Source: JACMLC01 sp963817025 (GTDB taxonomy: Bacteria > Acidobacteriota > Blastocatellia > Pyrinomonadales > Pyrinomonadaceae). From it: DNA of 64,000 nucleotides. The position numbers and the translations under genes are program-made. Below are positions 15,950-24,713 of the stretch, in pieces; position 1 is the stretch's first letter; each line of letters begins with the position of its first letter. The DNA is taken from NCBI GenBank assembly GCA_963817025.1, contig CAWFML010000004.1:1116001-1180000 (forward strand), in the 5' to 3' direction. The notes under the pieces were generated by a model. It was not told where the DNA came from. It was given only the letters and a program-made list of their open reading frames with translations, and did no database searches.

Positions 15950-16543
15950 ATGATTAACAAGAGACGGATTCTCAGTTGCACAATAGTGCTCACGCTCATC
16001 AGTTTGGGTTCCGTAACGCTGCTTCGAGGTCATGCGACCAGAGAGATGTTGCAGGTGACTCACCTGAAGCTCATCCCTCCGGGCGGAAAAGCGATTAGGG
16101 CCTGTGTGGTTGAAGGGGGAATGATCAAAATTACTAACCACCGAACCGGGACTGTCTTCGCCTATTCCCCGACGGTGCAGGATGAAAGAACCGGAGTCGT
16201 TTCGGTTAAGGTCTATCAAGTTCGCAATTCGGGCGCGGGCGAGATTTTCGAGGAAGTAGAGACCGTTGAGACTTCCTTCAAGGGGGCTAGATCGACTGTC
16301 AAATCTCCGGTTTATAGTATCGAAGTAGAAACCATCGCTAAAACTGCCGCCTCGGATAACGCTAAAAGTGGTACGGCAGGCAGCACCTCAGCAACTGACG
16401 GAGAAGGAGGGGGCGGTGGTATGTGTTGCGTGACGTGCGGCGATCTGACAGTATGCTCGAATTGCACGGTGACAATGAGTTGCGGAAGTTGCTGCACGAA
16501 CAAGCCCAACGCGCCAGCCTGCGACTGTGGCGGTGGGGTCTAA
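15950..16543 (+). CDS. Secreted protein with 10-Cys C-terminal tail
   Basis: A 197-residue protein with an N-terminal hydrophobic signal (ILSCTIVLTLISLGSVTLL). Residues about 35-130 are a beta-rich domain. A Ser/Gly/Ala linker and a poly-Gly run follow. The last 40 residues hold ten cysteines in the pattern CCVTCG, VCSNC, SCGSCC and ACDC. Similar CCVTCG/CGSCC endings occur in small bacterial proteins of unknown function, by recollection only. The tail could bind metal, form a disulfide knot or be a modified peptide; no modification enzyme is seen nearby. ATG 15950 follows aaaggag at good spacing. A perfect 18-bp terminator stem follows. Confidence 0.8.
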   Translation: MINKRRILSCTIVLTLISLGSVTLLRGHATREMLQVTHLKLIPPGGKAIRACVVEGGMIKITNHRTGTVFAYSPTVQDERTGVVSVKVYQVRNSGAGEIFEEVETVETSFKGARSTVKSPVYSIEVETIAKTAASDNAKSGTAGSTSATDGEGGGGGMCCVTCGDLTVCSNCTVTMSCGSCCTNKPNAPACDCGGGV

Positions 16544-16596
16544 GATCATCTGGATTAGTAGACTCCTCAACATCTAATCTTTCGTTAACAATAGTC

Positions 16597-16644
16597 AGAC
16601 AGCAGCGCTCGCAGCATGTGAAGACTCTGCGAGCGCTGCTGTCT
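16597..16644 (+). terminator. 18-bp perfect hairpin
   Basis: agacagcagcgctcgcag and ctgcgagcgctgctgtct pair fully around a 12-base loop, 53 bases after the Cys-rich gene. The T tract is weak (ctcgcc follows), so it may instead be a 3'-end stabiliser. Confidence 0.7.
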
Positions 16645-16772
16645 CGCCATGACCCCGATATGCTTCCGCCTTTTCATTAGAACATATGCGCTGGTCGGTT
16701 GTTAGTCCAATATACAGCCTGACTCATTCTCATCGCCCATTCAACGGAATCTGACAATGGCTGAGATCACAC

Positions 16773-17606
16773 GTGCTCTACGCAGACGCGAACGCAATCT
16801 CACTGACAGCCAGGCGCAACGGCACATTCTCATCACAGGATACTGCTATCAGGTTAGACGCGCTCGGCAACGGGCTGATTCAATTCTTTAGAAACGGCGC
16901 TAACCTGTGGACGATTGATGCGAGTGGTCATCTTGTCCCTAACGGCTCAAAGAACATCGGTTCAGCCTCATCACCCGTGACGACGCTGAGTCTCCTGACT
17001 TCACTTTCTTTCTTCAACTCCGGCACTATTCAATCTTCAATCAAAACCACGGGGCAGGATGTGTTGACCTTTGAAGGGGGTGGCCCCGGCGCGTTGCCTG
17101 TCCTGGAGTTTTCTGCTGGCGGCCCGAAACTCTTTGTGCGCAGTGCTTCCCCTGAAGGCAACGTGACCGCGCCGCCGGGGTCACTTGTCTTAGATAGCAC
17201 ACACGGCAGGCAGTATCTGAAGGAATCCGGCGTGGGAAATACCGGGTGGGTTGATAGATTGAGCGGCGGCGTTAAGAGCTACCGCGCCCTCTTAACTCAA
17301 ACAGGCACATCTGCACCAACTGTCACGGTCTTAGAGAACACTCTAGGCGGTACGGTGGTCTGGACAAGGGTCGGCCCCGGCGATTATTGGGCCACGCTCA
17401 CGGGCGCATTTCCTGCCAATAAGGTGCAGATTTTCATGGGGTCATCATACGTCGGCGGCACGAGCTTTGTGCTTTTCCAGATGGCGCGGCTGGGTGCTAA
17501 CGACATCCAGCTTGTAACAAAAGATGTTGATTTAAGCTCTGCGACTGCCAATGAAAGTGATGACCTGATGACTGACACAGCAATCACAATGTTAGTCTAC
17601 CCATAG
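16773..17606 (+). CDS. Phage tail-fibre-like protein
   Basis: 277 residues from a GTG start. Residues 1-60 (ADANAISLTARRNGTF, LDALGNGLIQFF, IDASGHLVP) and the block SPEGNVTAPPGSL with GVGNTGW at about 130-165 resemble phage tail or tail-fibre proteins, where the GNTGW phrase precedes the receptor-binding part. The C-terminal 110 residues are a beta-rich domain. An ATG at 16757 (MAEITR) in the next frame would give a typical beginning if one base (near 16772) were removed, so the gene may be 5'-frameshifted. No other phage structural genes are nearby. It probably belongs to the island's phage-derived cargo. Confidence 0.6.
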   Translation: MLYADANAISLTARRNGTFSSQDTAIRLDALGNGLIQFFRNGANLWTIDASGHLVPNGSKNIGSASSPVTTLSLLTSLSFFNSGTIQSSIKTTGQDVLTFEGGGPGALPVLEFSAGGPKLFVRSASPEGNVTAPPGSLVLDSTHGRQYLKESGVGNTGWVDRLSGGVKSYRALLTQTGTSAPTVTVLENTLGGTVVWTRVGPGDYWATLTGAFPANKVQIFMGSSYVGGTSFVLFQMARLGANDIQLVTKDVDLSSATANESDDLMTDTAITMLVYP

Positions 17607-17637
17607 CGGAGGACGAACTATTCACGGTTCGCATAGA

Positions 17638-17677
17638 AGAGGGACGAGACTCGGCAAAGAGTCTGGCCCCTCTTTTC
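17638..17677 (+). terminator. Intrinsic terminator
   Basis: agagggacgagactc and gagtctggcccctct form a 15-bp stem with two mismatches, followed by tttcg, 31 bases after the tail-like gene. Confidence 0.75.
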
Positions 17678-17691
17678 GTGGCTTTGACGTA

Positions 17692-17734
17692 TTGACACAG
17701 TCGAAATAGAATTCTGGCCGTTATCGTGTTTCAA
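17692..17734. repeat. Island-flanking direct repeat, right copy
   Basis: 36 of 43 positions match 13505-13547, in the same orientation, with identical gttatcgtgtttcaa ends. A further attatcgtgttt follows within 10 bases. The two copies enclose 4.2 kb of accessory genes. Confidence 0.7.
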
Positions 17735-17786
17735 TCGTCTTCATTATCGTGTTTGCGCGCACGGGAAATTTTCGCGCGCTATGATT

Positions 17787-19454
17787 TTATGGCAGCAGTC
17801 GCCAGTTATTCGTCGGCTCGGTCGGAATACGTTTGTTGCGCTCGACCCAATCAATAATCAGCTCGCGTATCTCCGCGCTTGAGCGATAGACGACCGGCGC
17901 GTTCTTGTACATGGCGTAGCGGCCACCGCCATTGGCTCGATAATTATTGATGGCGAGCCGCAGTTTACGCGACATGTCGAGAGGCTGGCCGCGAAAGCGC
18001 AGGTTTTGAATCCGCTCGCCGAAAGGTTTCTTGATGTCCAGCTCGTAAGTGACTCCCTCCGCGATGTCAAAGTTATAGCCGGGAATGTTCGGGTCAATCA
18101 GCTCGGCGGGCGTCTTGCCCGCTTCGTAGGGACGGAAAAATTTGGCGGAGTGTTCGAGCGCGTCTTTCAATGTCTGTCCCGTCACTTCGATCACGACGAG
18201 CGTGTTCTCGTAAACATACAACCCGGCGATGTCGCGCACAGTAATCGGGCCTTTGTTGATACGCGCCTGCCGGTTAAAGCTTGCCACGGTCGAGACCTCT
18301 GCCTTGCCTGCTTCAAGCTGCACGCGCTGGATTAAATCAAGGATAGCCGTATCGCGGAAATAACCATCCTGAGCAGACAACTCCGCGCCGGATTCTCCGA
18401 CGACCTGACTGAGCCAGCTTTGCGTCTCCTTATCATAAGGCTCTGCGAGCTTGGCTATCTCTTCATCCACCGCCACCTTATCGTCCACCGGGATCGTGCG
18501 CGAAGATTTAGCGACCACGCTCCAATTCATTTTTACAGTTTCGCCCTCCGGCTTTTCGAGATAAATGTCCACGCGCGCGACATGCTTGCCCCAGTAATTC
18601 GCCTGCGCGAGCAACACTCCATTGACATACATCGAAGGAATCTCGCGGTGCGTGTGGCCCATCAGGATGACATCCACGCCCGCCACCTCTCTGGCAATCG
18701 CCAGAGCCTCATTCTCATGCGGCTGTTCGCCGGGCCGCACTTCGCCCGTCGCCAAATCCTCGCCGATGCCCATGTGCATCGAGATGACGACTACATTCAC
18801 GCGCTCTTTTTGGCGCAGGATGGCGACCCACTTTCTGGCCTCCGCGACAGGCTCACGAAATTCCAGCCCTTCATAATTTTCTGCATTCTCCCAGTTAGGA
18901 ATCGCTGGCGTGGTGAGGCCGAGAATGCCTACGCGCACGCCGTTCACTTCCTTGACGAGATAAGGGTCAAAGAAAGTCTCGTCAGTTCCCTTCCTGTAAG
19001 TGTTGGCGGAGAGCCACGGAAACTTTGCTTCGCTGCGCGCCTTGCCGAGCACTTTCAAACCGAAGTTGTATTCATGATTTCCGACCGCCATCGCATCGAA
19101 CTTGAGCGCGCTCATCGCCAGCATCATAGGGTCTGCGGGAGCGTTGTTCTTCTTGTTATGAAAATATTGGAGCGGCGTTCCCTGAATCGTGTCTCCCGAA
19201 TCAAGCAGCAGCAGTTGCGGGTTCTCTTTACGCGTCTGTTTGATGATGGTCGCCACTTTGGCAAGACCGCGCGCATCCGGCTTGTTGGTGTAGTAATCAA
19301 CCGGCAGGATATTGCCGTGCAAATCCGTCGTCGAAAGAATCGTGACCTGCACGCGCGTGATGGTGTCTGCGCTGCCTGAGAAGGCGAAGACCAGCAAGGC
19401 GATGCACGGCAACATGCTTAATAGCATTCTTCTCATCAAATAATTATTCTTCAT
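17787..19454 (-). CDS. 5'-nucleotidase/UshA-family exported phosphoesterase
   Basis: 555 residues with a signal peptide (about 8-29). The N-terminal metallophosphoesterase domain has STTDLHGN near 40, DSGDTIQGTP near 86, VGNHEYNFG near 119 and GHTHREIP near 265, giving the dinuclear metal site. The C-terminal 5_nucleotid_C domain runs from about 350 to 530 (FNRQARINKGPITVRDI, NNYRANGGGRY). Family members hydrolyse nucleotides or 2',3'-cyclic nucleotides in the periplasm to salvage nucleoside and phosphate. The choice between UshA-like and CpdB-like activity is not resolved. It stands alone, transcribed towards the island boundary. Confidence 0.92.
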   Translation of the reverse strand: MKNNYLMRRMLLSMLPCIALLVFAFSGSADTITRVQVTILSTTDLHGNILPVDYYTNKPDARGLAKVATIIKQTRKENPQLLLLDSGDTIQGTPLQYFHNKKNNAPADPMMLAMSALKFDAMAVGNHEYNFGLKVLGKARSEAKFPWLSANTYRKGTDETFFDPYLVKEVNGVRVGILGLTTPAIPNWENAENYEGLEFREPVAEARKWVAILRQKERVNVVVISMHMGIGEDLATGEVRPGEQPHENEALAIAREVAGVDVILMGHTHREIPSMYVNGVLLAQANYWGKHVARVDIYLEKPEGETVKMNWSVVAKSSRTIPVDDKVAVDEEIAKLAEPYDKETQSWLSQVVGESGAELSAQDGYFRDTAILDLIQRVQLEAGKAEVSTVASFNRQARINKGPITVRDIAGLYVYENTLVVIEVTGQTLKDALEHSAKFFRPYEAGKTPAELIDPNIPGYNFDIAEGVTYELDIKKPFGERIQNLRFRGQPLDMSRKLRLAINNYRANGGGRYAMYKNAPVVYRSSAEIRELIIDWVERNKRIPTEPTNNWRLLP

Positions 19455-19504
19455 TTCGGTAGACCGGTACTGGAAGCAGTTCTTCGCGCCTTGAGTCTTT
19501 CTTT

Positions 19505-19610
19505 ATTTGCGCCTTTGCGTGAAACGTCTGTGTTTCGCGCAAAGGCGCAAAGTTAAAACCGAGGGCGCAAGGGGTTGAGTGATTTAACTCTTTGAGTTTT
19601 GAAATAGCTT
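19505..19610. repeat. CGCAAAGG-family repeat, inverted-polarity subtype
   Basis: The order tttgcgcctttgcgtgaaac, gtttcgcgcaaaggcgcaaa, gggttgagtgattt, tttgagttttgaaat matches 9418-9552. The right end reaches within a few bases of the stop codon of the minus-strand glycosyltransferase gene at 19612. Confidence 0.85.
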
Positions 19611-19611
19611 T

Positions 19612-21312
19612 TTAGAAATTTATCTCAGGGCATATCTGTTCCAAACCCGGCTGGCGTTTTGTCGCATAGACTTCGGTGCTAGGCAAGCCGCGTCTCAGGC
19701 ATGAAGCGTAAACGAGCGGGAAACTTGCGCGCACCTGCCGCATTTTTTCCTGATTCTCGAAATAGGTTCTTCCGCGTTGCAGGATAATAAAAGTTTCCTG
19801 TTCGGGATTGATATTGAACTGCGAGTCGGACAAGACGCGTGCCTGCAAATCCGTCCGCCCGAATTTTTGCAGGTAGTAACGCACGACTCCCGGCGTCTCG
19901 TGCGCGAGGGTGGCTCCCTGCGGGGCGTTGTCGCACACATAGCGAATCGCCTCGCGCAGCCCGTCATCATAAAATTCGTCATGCGGGAAATAGAACCCGG
20001 CCTTGTTTCCGGCCAGCACGTTTGTATAGAGCGCGTAATGCGGCCTGTGCGCGTAGGCCATCCATGCCGGCAAAGCTATAAAAAAGAGCAGGATGATTCC
20101 AAAAGCGAAGAGCTTCGCGCGCTCCGCTCCCGCGAGCTTTGAAGCCATCCATCTGAACAACGCCATGATGCCGACCGCCCCGATCATGTACACGAAGGGC
20201 ATCAGGGAAAGCGTATATCGCAGCCACTTCGATCCCATCAAAGAGTAAGGCACGATCCACAGAATAAACATCAAGAGCAGAAACGCATGACCCGGATGCC
20301 GCCAACGCTTTGCGGCTGAGACCAACCCTATGAGAAAAGCGATGACGACCGGCAACGGAACTTTGATTGCCAGAAAGAGCAGGTAAAAATAGAAGGGCGT
20401 GCCGCCAAACGGCGTGCTCGACACAGTGTTTTTGTAGAGCTTATCGCCCACCAGATAACCCGTGTGCGTTAAGAGTTCCCCGCTCGTATAAGATTGCAGG
20501 TAAGCCCACGTTTGCGGCAAGAGCACTGCCGGATTGGCTAAGAGAAAGACCGCTAGAATCAAGAGGTAAAAGAGCGCGGGCGTCTTCCATGAAGGCTCGC
20601 CCGGCTGACGCTCGCGCACGCGGAACAGGTGATGATAAAGCGCGTTGAGGCCAAAGTAATGCGGAAAATATTTCGAGGCCAGCATCAACCCGAACGAGAT
20701 GCCGCTCAGGCCGTAGTTCCAGCGTTTGGCCTTCGCGTCATGCCCGCTCGCCTGCTTGGCCCGCAGGTAAAAGTAGAAAGCAAAGAGCAGGAAGAAGACC
20801 AGCAAGGTATCTTCTTTGGCGATGCGGTTGTAAGTGATGGCATTGATGCCAAATGCCCAGAGCGCGGAAGCGAGAAGCGCTGTGCGGCGGTCAAAAAAAG
20901 CGGCGACCAAAAGAAAAAGCGGCAGCACTGTCAACGCGCCGAAAAGAATGTTTGGAAACCTGAGCGCGGCTTCATCGCTGATCAGGCTCGCCTGACTGCC
21001 AGCGTTCCATGCTTTCGCCGCCTGCATGGAGACATACATCAGAGCCTTCATCAACATCGGATGCTCTGCGTTGGGACGTATGTCTCCCAGTTCGTAGGCG
21101 CGCACGGCTTCGAGCTTATTGATCTCGTCTTCGGCAAAGCCGATGGCTGAGACGCCGCTCAAGCGCAGGCTCAGGCCGAGCACAAACATCAGCGCCAGCG
21201 CAAACGCAATAGCGCGCGTGCTCGTTTGTGCAGCCGCCTCGTCACGCTGCATCCTCGGAGGATTCGCCAGAGCTTCGCTTTCAACCGAGTTGATTTCGAC
21301 AGACCGCGACAA
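19612..21312 (-). CDS. GT39/ArnT-like membrane glycosyltransferase
   Basis: 566 residues with about ten membrane segments. The first extracytoplasmic loop carries the acidic pair (FAEDEINKLEAVRAYELGD) expected of dolichyl-phosphate-mannose or ArnT-type transferases, followed by an HP motif (AEHPMLMKAL). The C-terminal 130 residues form a soluble periplasmic domain. Family members move a sugar from a lipid carrier to protein or lipid A; acceptor and sugar are unknown. The next gene on the strand, a flippase-like protein, is 148 bp upstream and may work in the same envelope pathway. A cytosolic N-terminal extension of about 30 residues precedes the first helix. Confidence 0.85.
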   Translation of the reverse strand: MSRSVEINSVESEALANPPRMQRDEAAAQTSTRAIAFALALMFVLGLSLRLSGVSAIGFAEDEINKLEAVRAYELGDIRPNAEHPMLMKALMYVSMQAAKAWNAGSQASLISDEAALRFPNILFGALTVLPLFLLVAAFFDRRTALLASALWAFGINAITYNRIAKEDTLLVFFLLFAFYFYLRAKQASGHDAKAKRWNYGLSGISFGLMLASKYFPHYFGLNALYHHLFRVRERQPGEPSWKTPALFYLLILAVFLLANPAVLLPQTWAYLQSYTSGELLTHTGYLVGDKLYKNTVSSTPFGGTPFYFYLLFLAIKVPLPVVIAFLIGLVSAAKRWRHPGHAFLLLMFILWIVPYSLMGSKWLRYTLSLMPFVYMIGAVGIMALFRWMASKLAGAERAKLFAFGIILLFFIALPAWMAYAHRPHYALYTNVLAGNKAGFYFPHDEFYDDGLREAIRYVCDNAPQGATLAHETPGVVRYYLQKFGRTDLQARVLSDSQFNINPEQETFIILQRGRTYFENQEKMRQVRASFPLVYASCLRRGLPSTEVYATKRQPGLEQICPEINF

Positions 21313-21326
21313 GAAACTCTCCTTAA

Positions 21327-21453
21327 AGTGCCGGGTAAAAGGGTAAAAGGGTAAAGGGGTAGAAGGAAGATAAATCTGGCGGATGAAGAGATTTCATAAT
21401 CAATAACATCTTTCCTGTATCCCTTTTACTCTCTTCCCCTTTTACCCCTTCGC
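21327..21453. repeat. gggtaaaaggg inverted repeat
   Basis: gggtaaaagggtaaaagggt at the left is answered by cccttttactctcttcccct and ttttacccctt at the right. It is a variant of the aaaggtaaaagg family, lying between two minus-strand genes. Confidence 0.8.
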
Positions 21454-21460
21454 TCTTAAT

Positions 21461-22552
21461 TTACCGTAGCTCGCTCACCGAAACCGTATCAGGCGGGACG
21501 CTTACTTCCTGTGCAGTCGCTTCCGCGTCCTGTGCGAGGGCGCGTAATGATAGCCCGCGCCGCACCAGCAAAGCCACGCCCACAGCCGTCCAGCAGATGA
21601 TGCGCGCCTTGCGTATGATTGCCAGCGTGACGCCCGCCGCTTCGCCCAACTTCAAAACCTTTGTCACCTTGCCCGAACCCATCTCATCAACGCCGAGCCG
21701 CAAGGGAACGAACTTAAAAACTACGTTGATAAAACGGTTGACGGATTCCAGGATGAAAGCCGTCAGAATAGTCGGCGGAGAGTCGCTGATGAAATACAGC
21801 ACGACGTAAACCTCTGCCACGCCCGACAGGTGAAAGCAGGCTTCCAGGAGCAGTATCGGAATAAAGCGCGAGCGGTTATGCGCGTAAAAGCTATAGACGC
21901 GCTCTTCCAGAGAGCGCACGCGCTCGCGTTTGTTTTCCAGAAAACGCCGCCCTATCTTCCGCCCGTAAAGAAATTCCAGCGTCCCGCTCAAAAATTTCCA
22001 CTGCTGCCGGATAACCAGAAGGGCCAGCGCGATGGCGAACACGACCCCTACGAGCGCGCCGATGCAGGCAATCTGCAAAGGCTTCGGCAAGGGAAAGCTC
22101 AACATCAGCGCAATCGTGCCCGCAAAGATAAAGAGCGCGACCGAGAGACTGTAAAAAAGATTTTCGATGGCGAGGGCCGACAGTCCCGCGACGAGCGGCA
22201 CGCGCTCGCGCACTAAGGCAGCTTTAGCAGGCTCGCTGACAAAGATGCCGAGCGGAACGAGCGTGCCCACGGCATCGCCAATCAGATACGCGCGCAGGGC
22301 ATCCGAAAAAGGCAGCCGCTGCCCGCCTTCAAAACAGCGCGTCCACGCCAGAGCGCGCACCACTGGCCGCAAACCCGAAACCAGCATCACGAGCAGAAAG
22401 CCCGCGCCGAGTTGCTTGATGTTCCCCCAGATGTCCGCCGGATTCGCCTTCCAGATAAAGTAGGCGAACAATAACAGCCCCAGCACGGCAAAGATTATTC
22501 CGACAGGTGTAAATCTTTTGGAGACATTTTTTTTGGAAACGCTTTTGTTCAT
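21461..22552 (-). CDS. LPG-synthase-TM/UPF0104 flippase-like membrane protein
   Basis: 363 residues with eight or so membrane helices. Motifs such as GLRPVVRALAWTRCF, AYLIGDAVGTLVPLGIFVSEPAKA and FKFVPLRLGVDEMGSGKV are typical of the 'lysylphosphatidylglycerol synthase transmembrane region' family, including stand-alone members without the synthase domain. These are thought to move lipid intermediates across the membrane. The C-terminal 30 residues are soluble. It lies upstream of the GT39 gene on the same strand. Confidence 0.85.
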   Translation of the reverse strand: MNKSVSKKNVSKRFTPVGIIFAVLGLLLFAYFIWKANPADIWGNIKQLGAGFLLVMLVSGLRPVVRALAWTRCFEGGQRLPFSDALRAYLIGDAVGTLVPLGIFVSEPAKAALVRERVPLVAGLSALAIENLFYSLSVALFIFAGTIALMLSFPLPKPLQIACIGALVGVVFAIALALLVIRQQWKFLSGTLEFLYGRKIGRRFLENKRERVRSLEERVYSFYAHNRSRFIPILLLEACFHLSGVAEVYVVLYFISDSPPTILTAFILESVNRFINVVFKFVPLRLGVDEMGSGKVTKVLKLGEAAGVTLAIIRKARIICWTAVGVALLVRRGLSLRALAQDAEATAQEVSVPPDTVSVSELR

Positions 22553-22628
22553 CCCTTGATTGATATTGAGCTTTTGCAGCTCTCGCAGATTAAAAGCATT
22601 TTAAGTGCCAAGATGGTGCAAGATAAGA

Positions 22629-22737
22629 CACAAAAAGGTAAAAGTAAAAAGGTAAAAGGCAAAATCCACATCCAAAGTCAAAAGGTTCTCCGGCGTGAAT
22701 GCGATTTACCTTTTGCCTTTTGCCTTTTGCCTTGATT
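22629..22737. repeat. aaaggtaaaagg inverted repeat
   Basis: aaaaaggtaaaagtaaaaag and ggtaaaaggcaaaat at the left, ttaccttttgccttttgcct at the right. It lies between the divergent flippase-like and acyl-CoA dehydrogenase genes, so here the repeat sits in a promoter region. Confidence 0.85.
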
Positions 22738-22786
22738 ATGATGCTAACTTCCCGAAACGAACATTTAATTTAAGAGCCGTACAAAG

Positions 22787-23965
22787 ATGAGTCAAACTGC
22801 TATTCAAGAATCCTGCGGAAGCCCGCTGACGATGCTCTCCGAAGACGAAGAGATGTTTCGCGCGAGCGTGCGCGAGTTTGCGGAAGGCGAGTTGCGCCCG
22901 CGCGTCGAAGAGATGGACGAAGCGGGCAAGCTCGACCCCGCGCTGATCAAGCAATGCTTTGATCTCGGACTGATGTGCATCGAGACGCCGGAAGAATATG
23001 GCGGCGCGGGCGCGAGCTTTTTCACGGCCATCGTCGGCGTCGAAGAACTCTCGCGCGTGGACGCCTCCGTCGGCGTCTTCGTTGATGTGCAAAACACGCT
23101 CGTCAATAACGCTCTGATTCGGTGGGCCAATGAAGAGCAGAAGAAAAAATATCTCTCTCTATTGTCGGGCGAAAAGGTCGGAGCCTATGCCCTGAGCGAA
23201 GCAGGCTCCGGCTCTGACGCCTTCGCCCTCTCCACGCGCGCCGTCGAGAAGGAAGACCACTACCTCTTGAATGGCCGCAAGCTCTGGATTACGAACGGCA
23301 ACGAGGCGGAAATCTTTATCGTCTTCGCTAACATTAATCCCGAAGCAGGCTATAAAGGCATCACTGCTTTTATCGTCGAGAAAAGTTTCGAGGGCTTTTC
23401 CGTCGGCAAGAAAGAGAACAAGCTCGGCATACGCGCGTCTTCGACCACGGAATTGATTTTGGAAGACTGCCGCGTGCCGAAAGAGAATGTGATTGGCGAA
23501 GCGGGCAAGGGATACAAGATTTCCATCGAGACCCTGAACGAAGGCCGCATCGGCATCGGCGCGCAGATGATTGGCATCGCACGCGGCGCGCTCGAAGCCT
23601 CTTTGCGCTACACCTCCGAGCGGCAGCAGTTCGGCAAAAACATCAACGAGTTTCAGGGCATCCAATTTCAACTGGCGGAGATGGCGACGGAGCTAGAGGC
23701 CGCGCGCCTGATGGTCTACAATGCCGCGCGTTTGAAAGACGCGGGCAAACCATTCGTCAAAGAAGCCGCGATGGCAAAGCTCTACTCTTCGCGCGCCGCC
23801 GAGACGATAGCCTCCAAAGCCATAGAGATGTACGGCGGCTACGGCTTCGTCAAAGATTATCCGGTCGAAAAGTTCTGGCGCGACTCAAAGATCGGCGCGA
23901 TTTACGAAGGCACGTCCAACATGCAGTTGCAGACCATTGCCAAGCTGATTATCGGAGGCAAGTAA
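22787..23965 (+). CDS. Acyl-CoA dehydrogenase (short/branched-chain type)
   Basis: 392 residues with full-length family architecture. The N-terminal helical domain spans about 15-125, the middle beta domain with FAD/acyl contacts (ALSEAGSGSDAF, LWITNGNEAE) about 130-240, and the C-terminal helical domain about 250-390. The catalytic base is the Glu of IYEGTSNMQ near residue 379, at the position used by short- and medium-chain enzymes. EMYGGYGFVKDYPVEKFWRD is the FAD/dimer block. It oxidises acyl-CoA to enoyl-CoA and reduces electron-transfer flavoprotein. The branched-chain 2-oxoacid dehydrogenase E1 gene 1.6 kb downstream suggests a role in valine/isoleucine/leucine breakdown; that is inference. 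The stop codon abuts the start of the next gene. Confidence 0.93.
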   Translation: MSQTAIQESCGSPLTMLSEDEEMFRASVREFAEGELRPRVEEMDEAGKLDPALIKQCFDLGLMCIETPEEYGGAGASFFTAIVGVEELSRVDASVGVFVDVQNTLVNNALIRWANEEQKKKYLSLLSGEKVGAYALSEAGSGSDAFALSTRAVEKEDHYLLNGRKLWITNGNEAEIFIVFANINPEAGYKGITAFIVEKSFEGFSVGKKENKLGIRASSTTELILEDCRVPKENVIGEAGKGYKISIETLNEGRIGIGAQMIGIARGALEASLRYTSERQQFGKNINEFQGIQFQLAEMATELEAARLMVYNAARLKDAGKPFVKEAAMAKLYSSRAAETIASKAIEMYGGYGFVKDYPVEKFWRDSKIGAIYEGTSNMQLQTIAKLIIGGK

Positions 23966-24229
23966 ATGAGTACCAACGTTGAAAGAGTTTTGAATGAAAT
24001 TAAGGCACTGTCGCCAACCGAACTCGAAGAAGTCCGACAAGAGGTAGAGGAGCTTTTAAACTCGAAATCCCAAGCGTCGGCCAGAACGCTACAACAGATG
24101 CTTCATGCTGAAGGTTTGCTCAGCGAAGTCAAAACGCCTCGCCGTGACCAAGAGTCTTTCCACAGCTATCAGCCTGTCAAGGTGCAAGGCAAGTCTGTGT
24201 CCGAAACAATAATTGAGGAGCGCAGGTAA
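23966..24229 (+). CDS. Putative antitoxin of a VapBC-like pair
   Basis: 87 residues. It begins MSTNVERVLNEIKALSPTEL and continues LEEVRQEVEELL, a short helical opening seen in antitoxins of PIN-domain toxins. The C-terminal half is polar and would wrap the toxin. The ATG follows directly on the acyl-CoA dehydrogenase stop codon and uses a ribosome-binding site (cggagg) inside that gene, so translation is coupled. The PIN-domain gene starts 2 bases after its stop codon. Its identity rests mainly on this position. Confidence 0.72.
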   Translation: MSTNVERVLNEIKALSPTELEEVRQEVEELLNSKSQASARTLQQMLHAEGLLSEVKTPRRDQESFHSYQPVKVQGKSVSETIIEERR

Positions 24230-24231
24230 AG

Positions 24232-24693
24232 TTGGCAGTTTATTTTTTCGATAGCAGTGCTATTGTCAAATATTATGTGCAAGAGACAGGCACGCGATGG
24301 ATGAGGAGTCTTATTAATCCATCAGCAGGCAATGACTTTTATTTGGCACGGATTACCGGGGTCGAAGTAGTTGCGGCAATCACCAGACGCCAACGAGATG
24401 GCACGATAGAGGTGCTGGATGCGAGTATAGCTCTGGCACAATTTCGCAGAGATTTTGACAGTGAGTATCAGGTGATTGAGATAACTGCGTCACTATTAAC
24501 ACGCGCCATGTCTTTAGCCGAGACTCATTCGCTACGCGCATATGATGCAGTTCAGTTGTCAGCAGCGTCAGCAGTTAAGGACTTTTGCATGGCTGCGGGA
24601 CTTTCACCTTTAACGCTTATCTCTGCCGATGTTGCGTTGAATGCGGCGGCGACTTCTGAAGGATTGATTGTTGACGACCCGAATGTTCATTAA
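24232..24693 (+). CDS. PIN-domain toxin (VapC-like)
   Basis: 153 residues. The four conserved acidic positions of PIN-domain RNases are visible: Asp in FFDSSAIVKYY, Glu in GVEVVAAI, Asp in LRAYDAVQLSAA and Asp in LISADVALN. All are intact, so an active RNase is expected. The frame opens at TTG 24232, 2 bases after the antitoxin stop codon; there is no good ATG upstream. The use of TTG and the coupling to the antitoxin are typical ways of keeping toxin translation low. Confidence 0.88.
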   Translation: MAVYFFDSSAIVKYYVQETGTRWMRSLINPSAGNDFYLARITGVEVVAAITRRQRDGTIEVLDASIALAQFRRDFDSEYQVIEITASLLTRAMSLAETHSLRAYDAVQLSAASAVKDFCMAAGLSPLTLISADVALNAAATSEGLIVDDPNVH

Positions 24694-24713
24694 GAGTTCT
24701 TCGAGATAAAACT

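Noticed and set aside
18420..19379. 319-codon plus-strand open frame
   Set aside because: It lies antisense to the 5'-nucleotidase family gene; its composition is that of a shadow frame.
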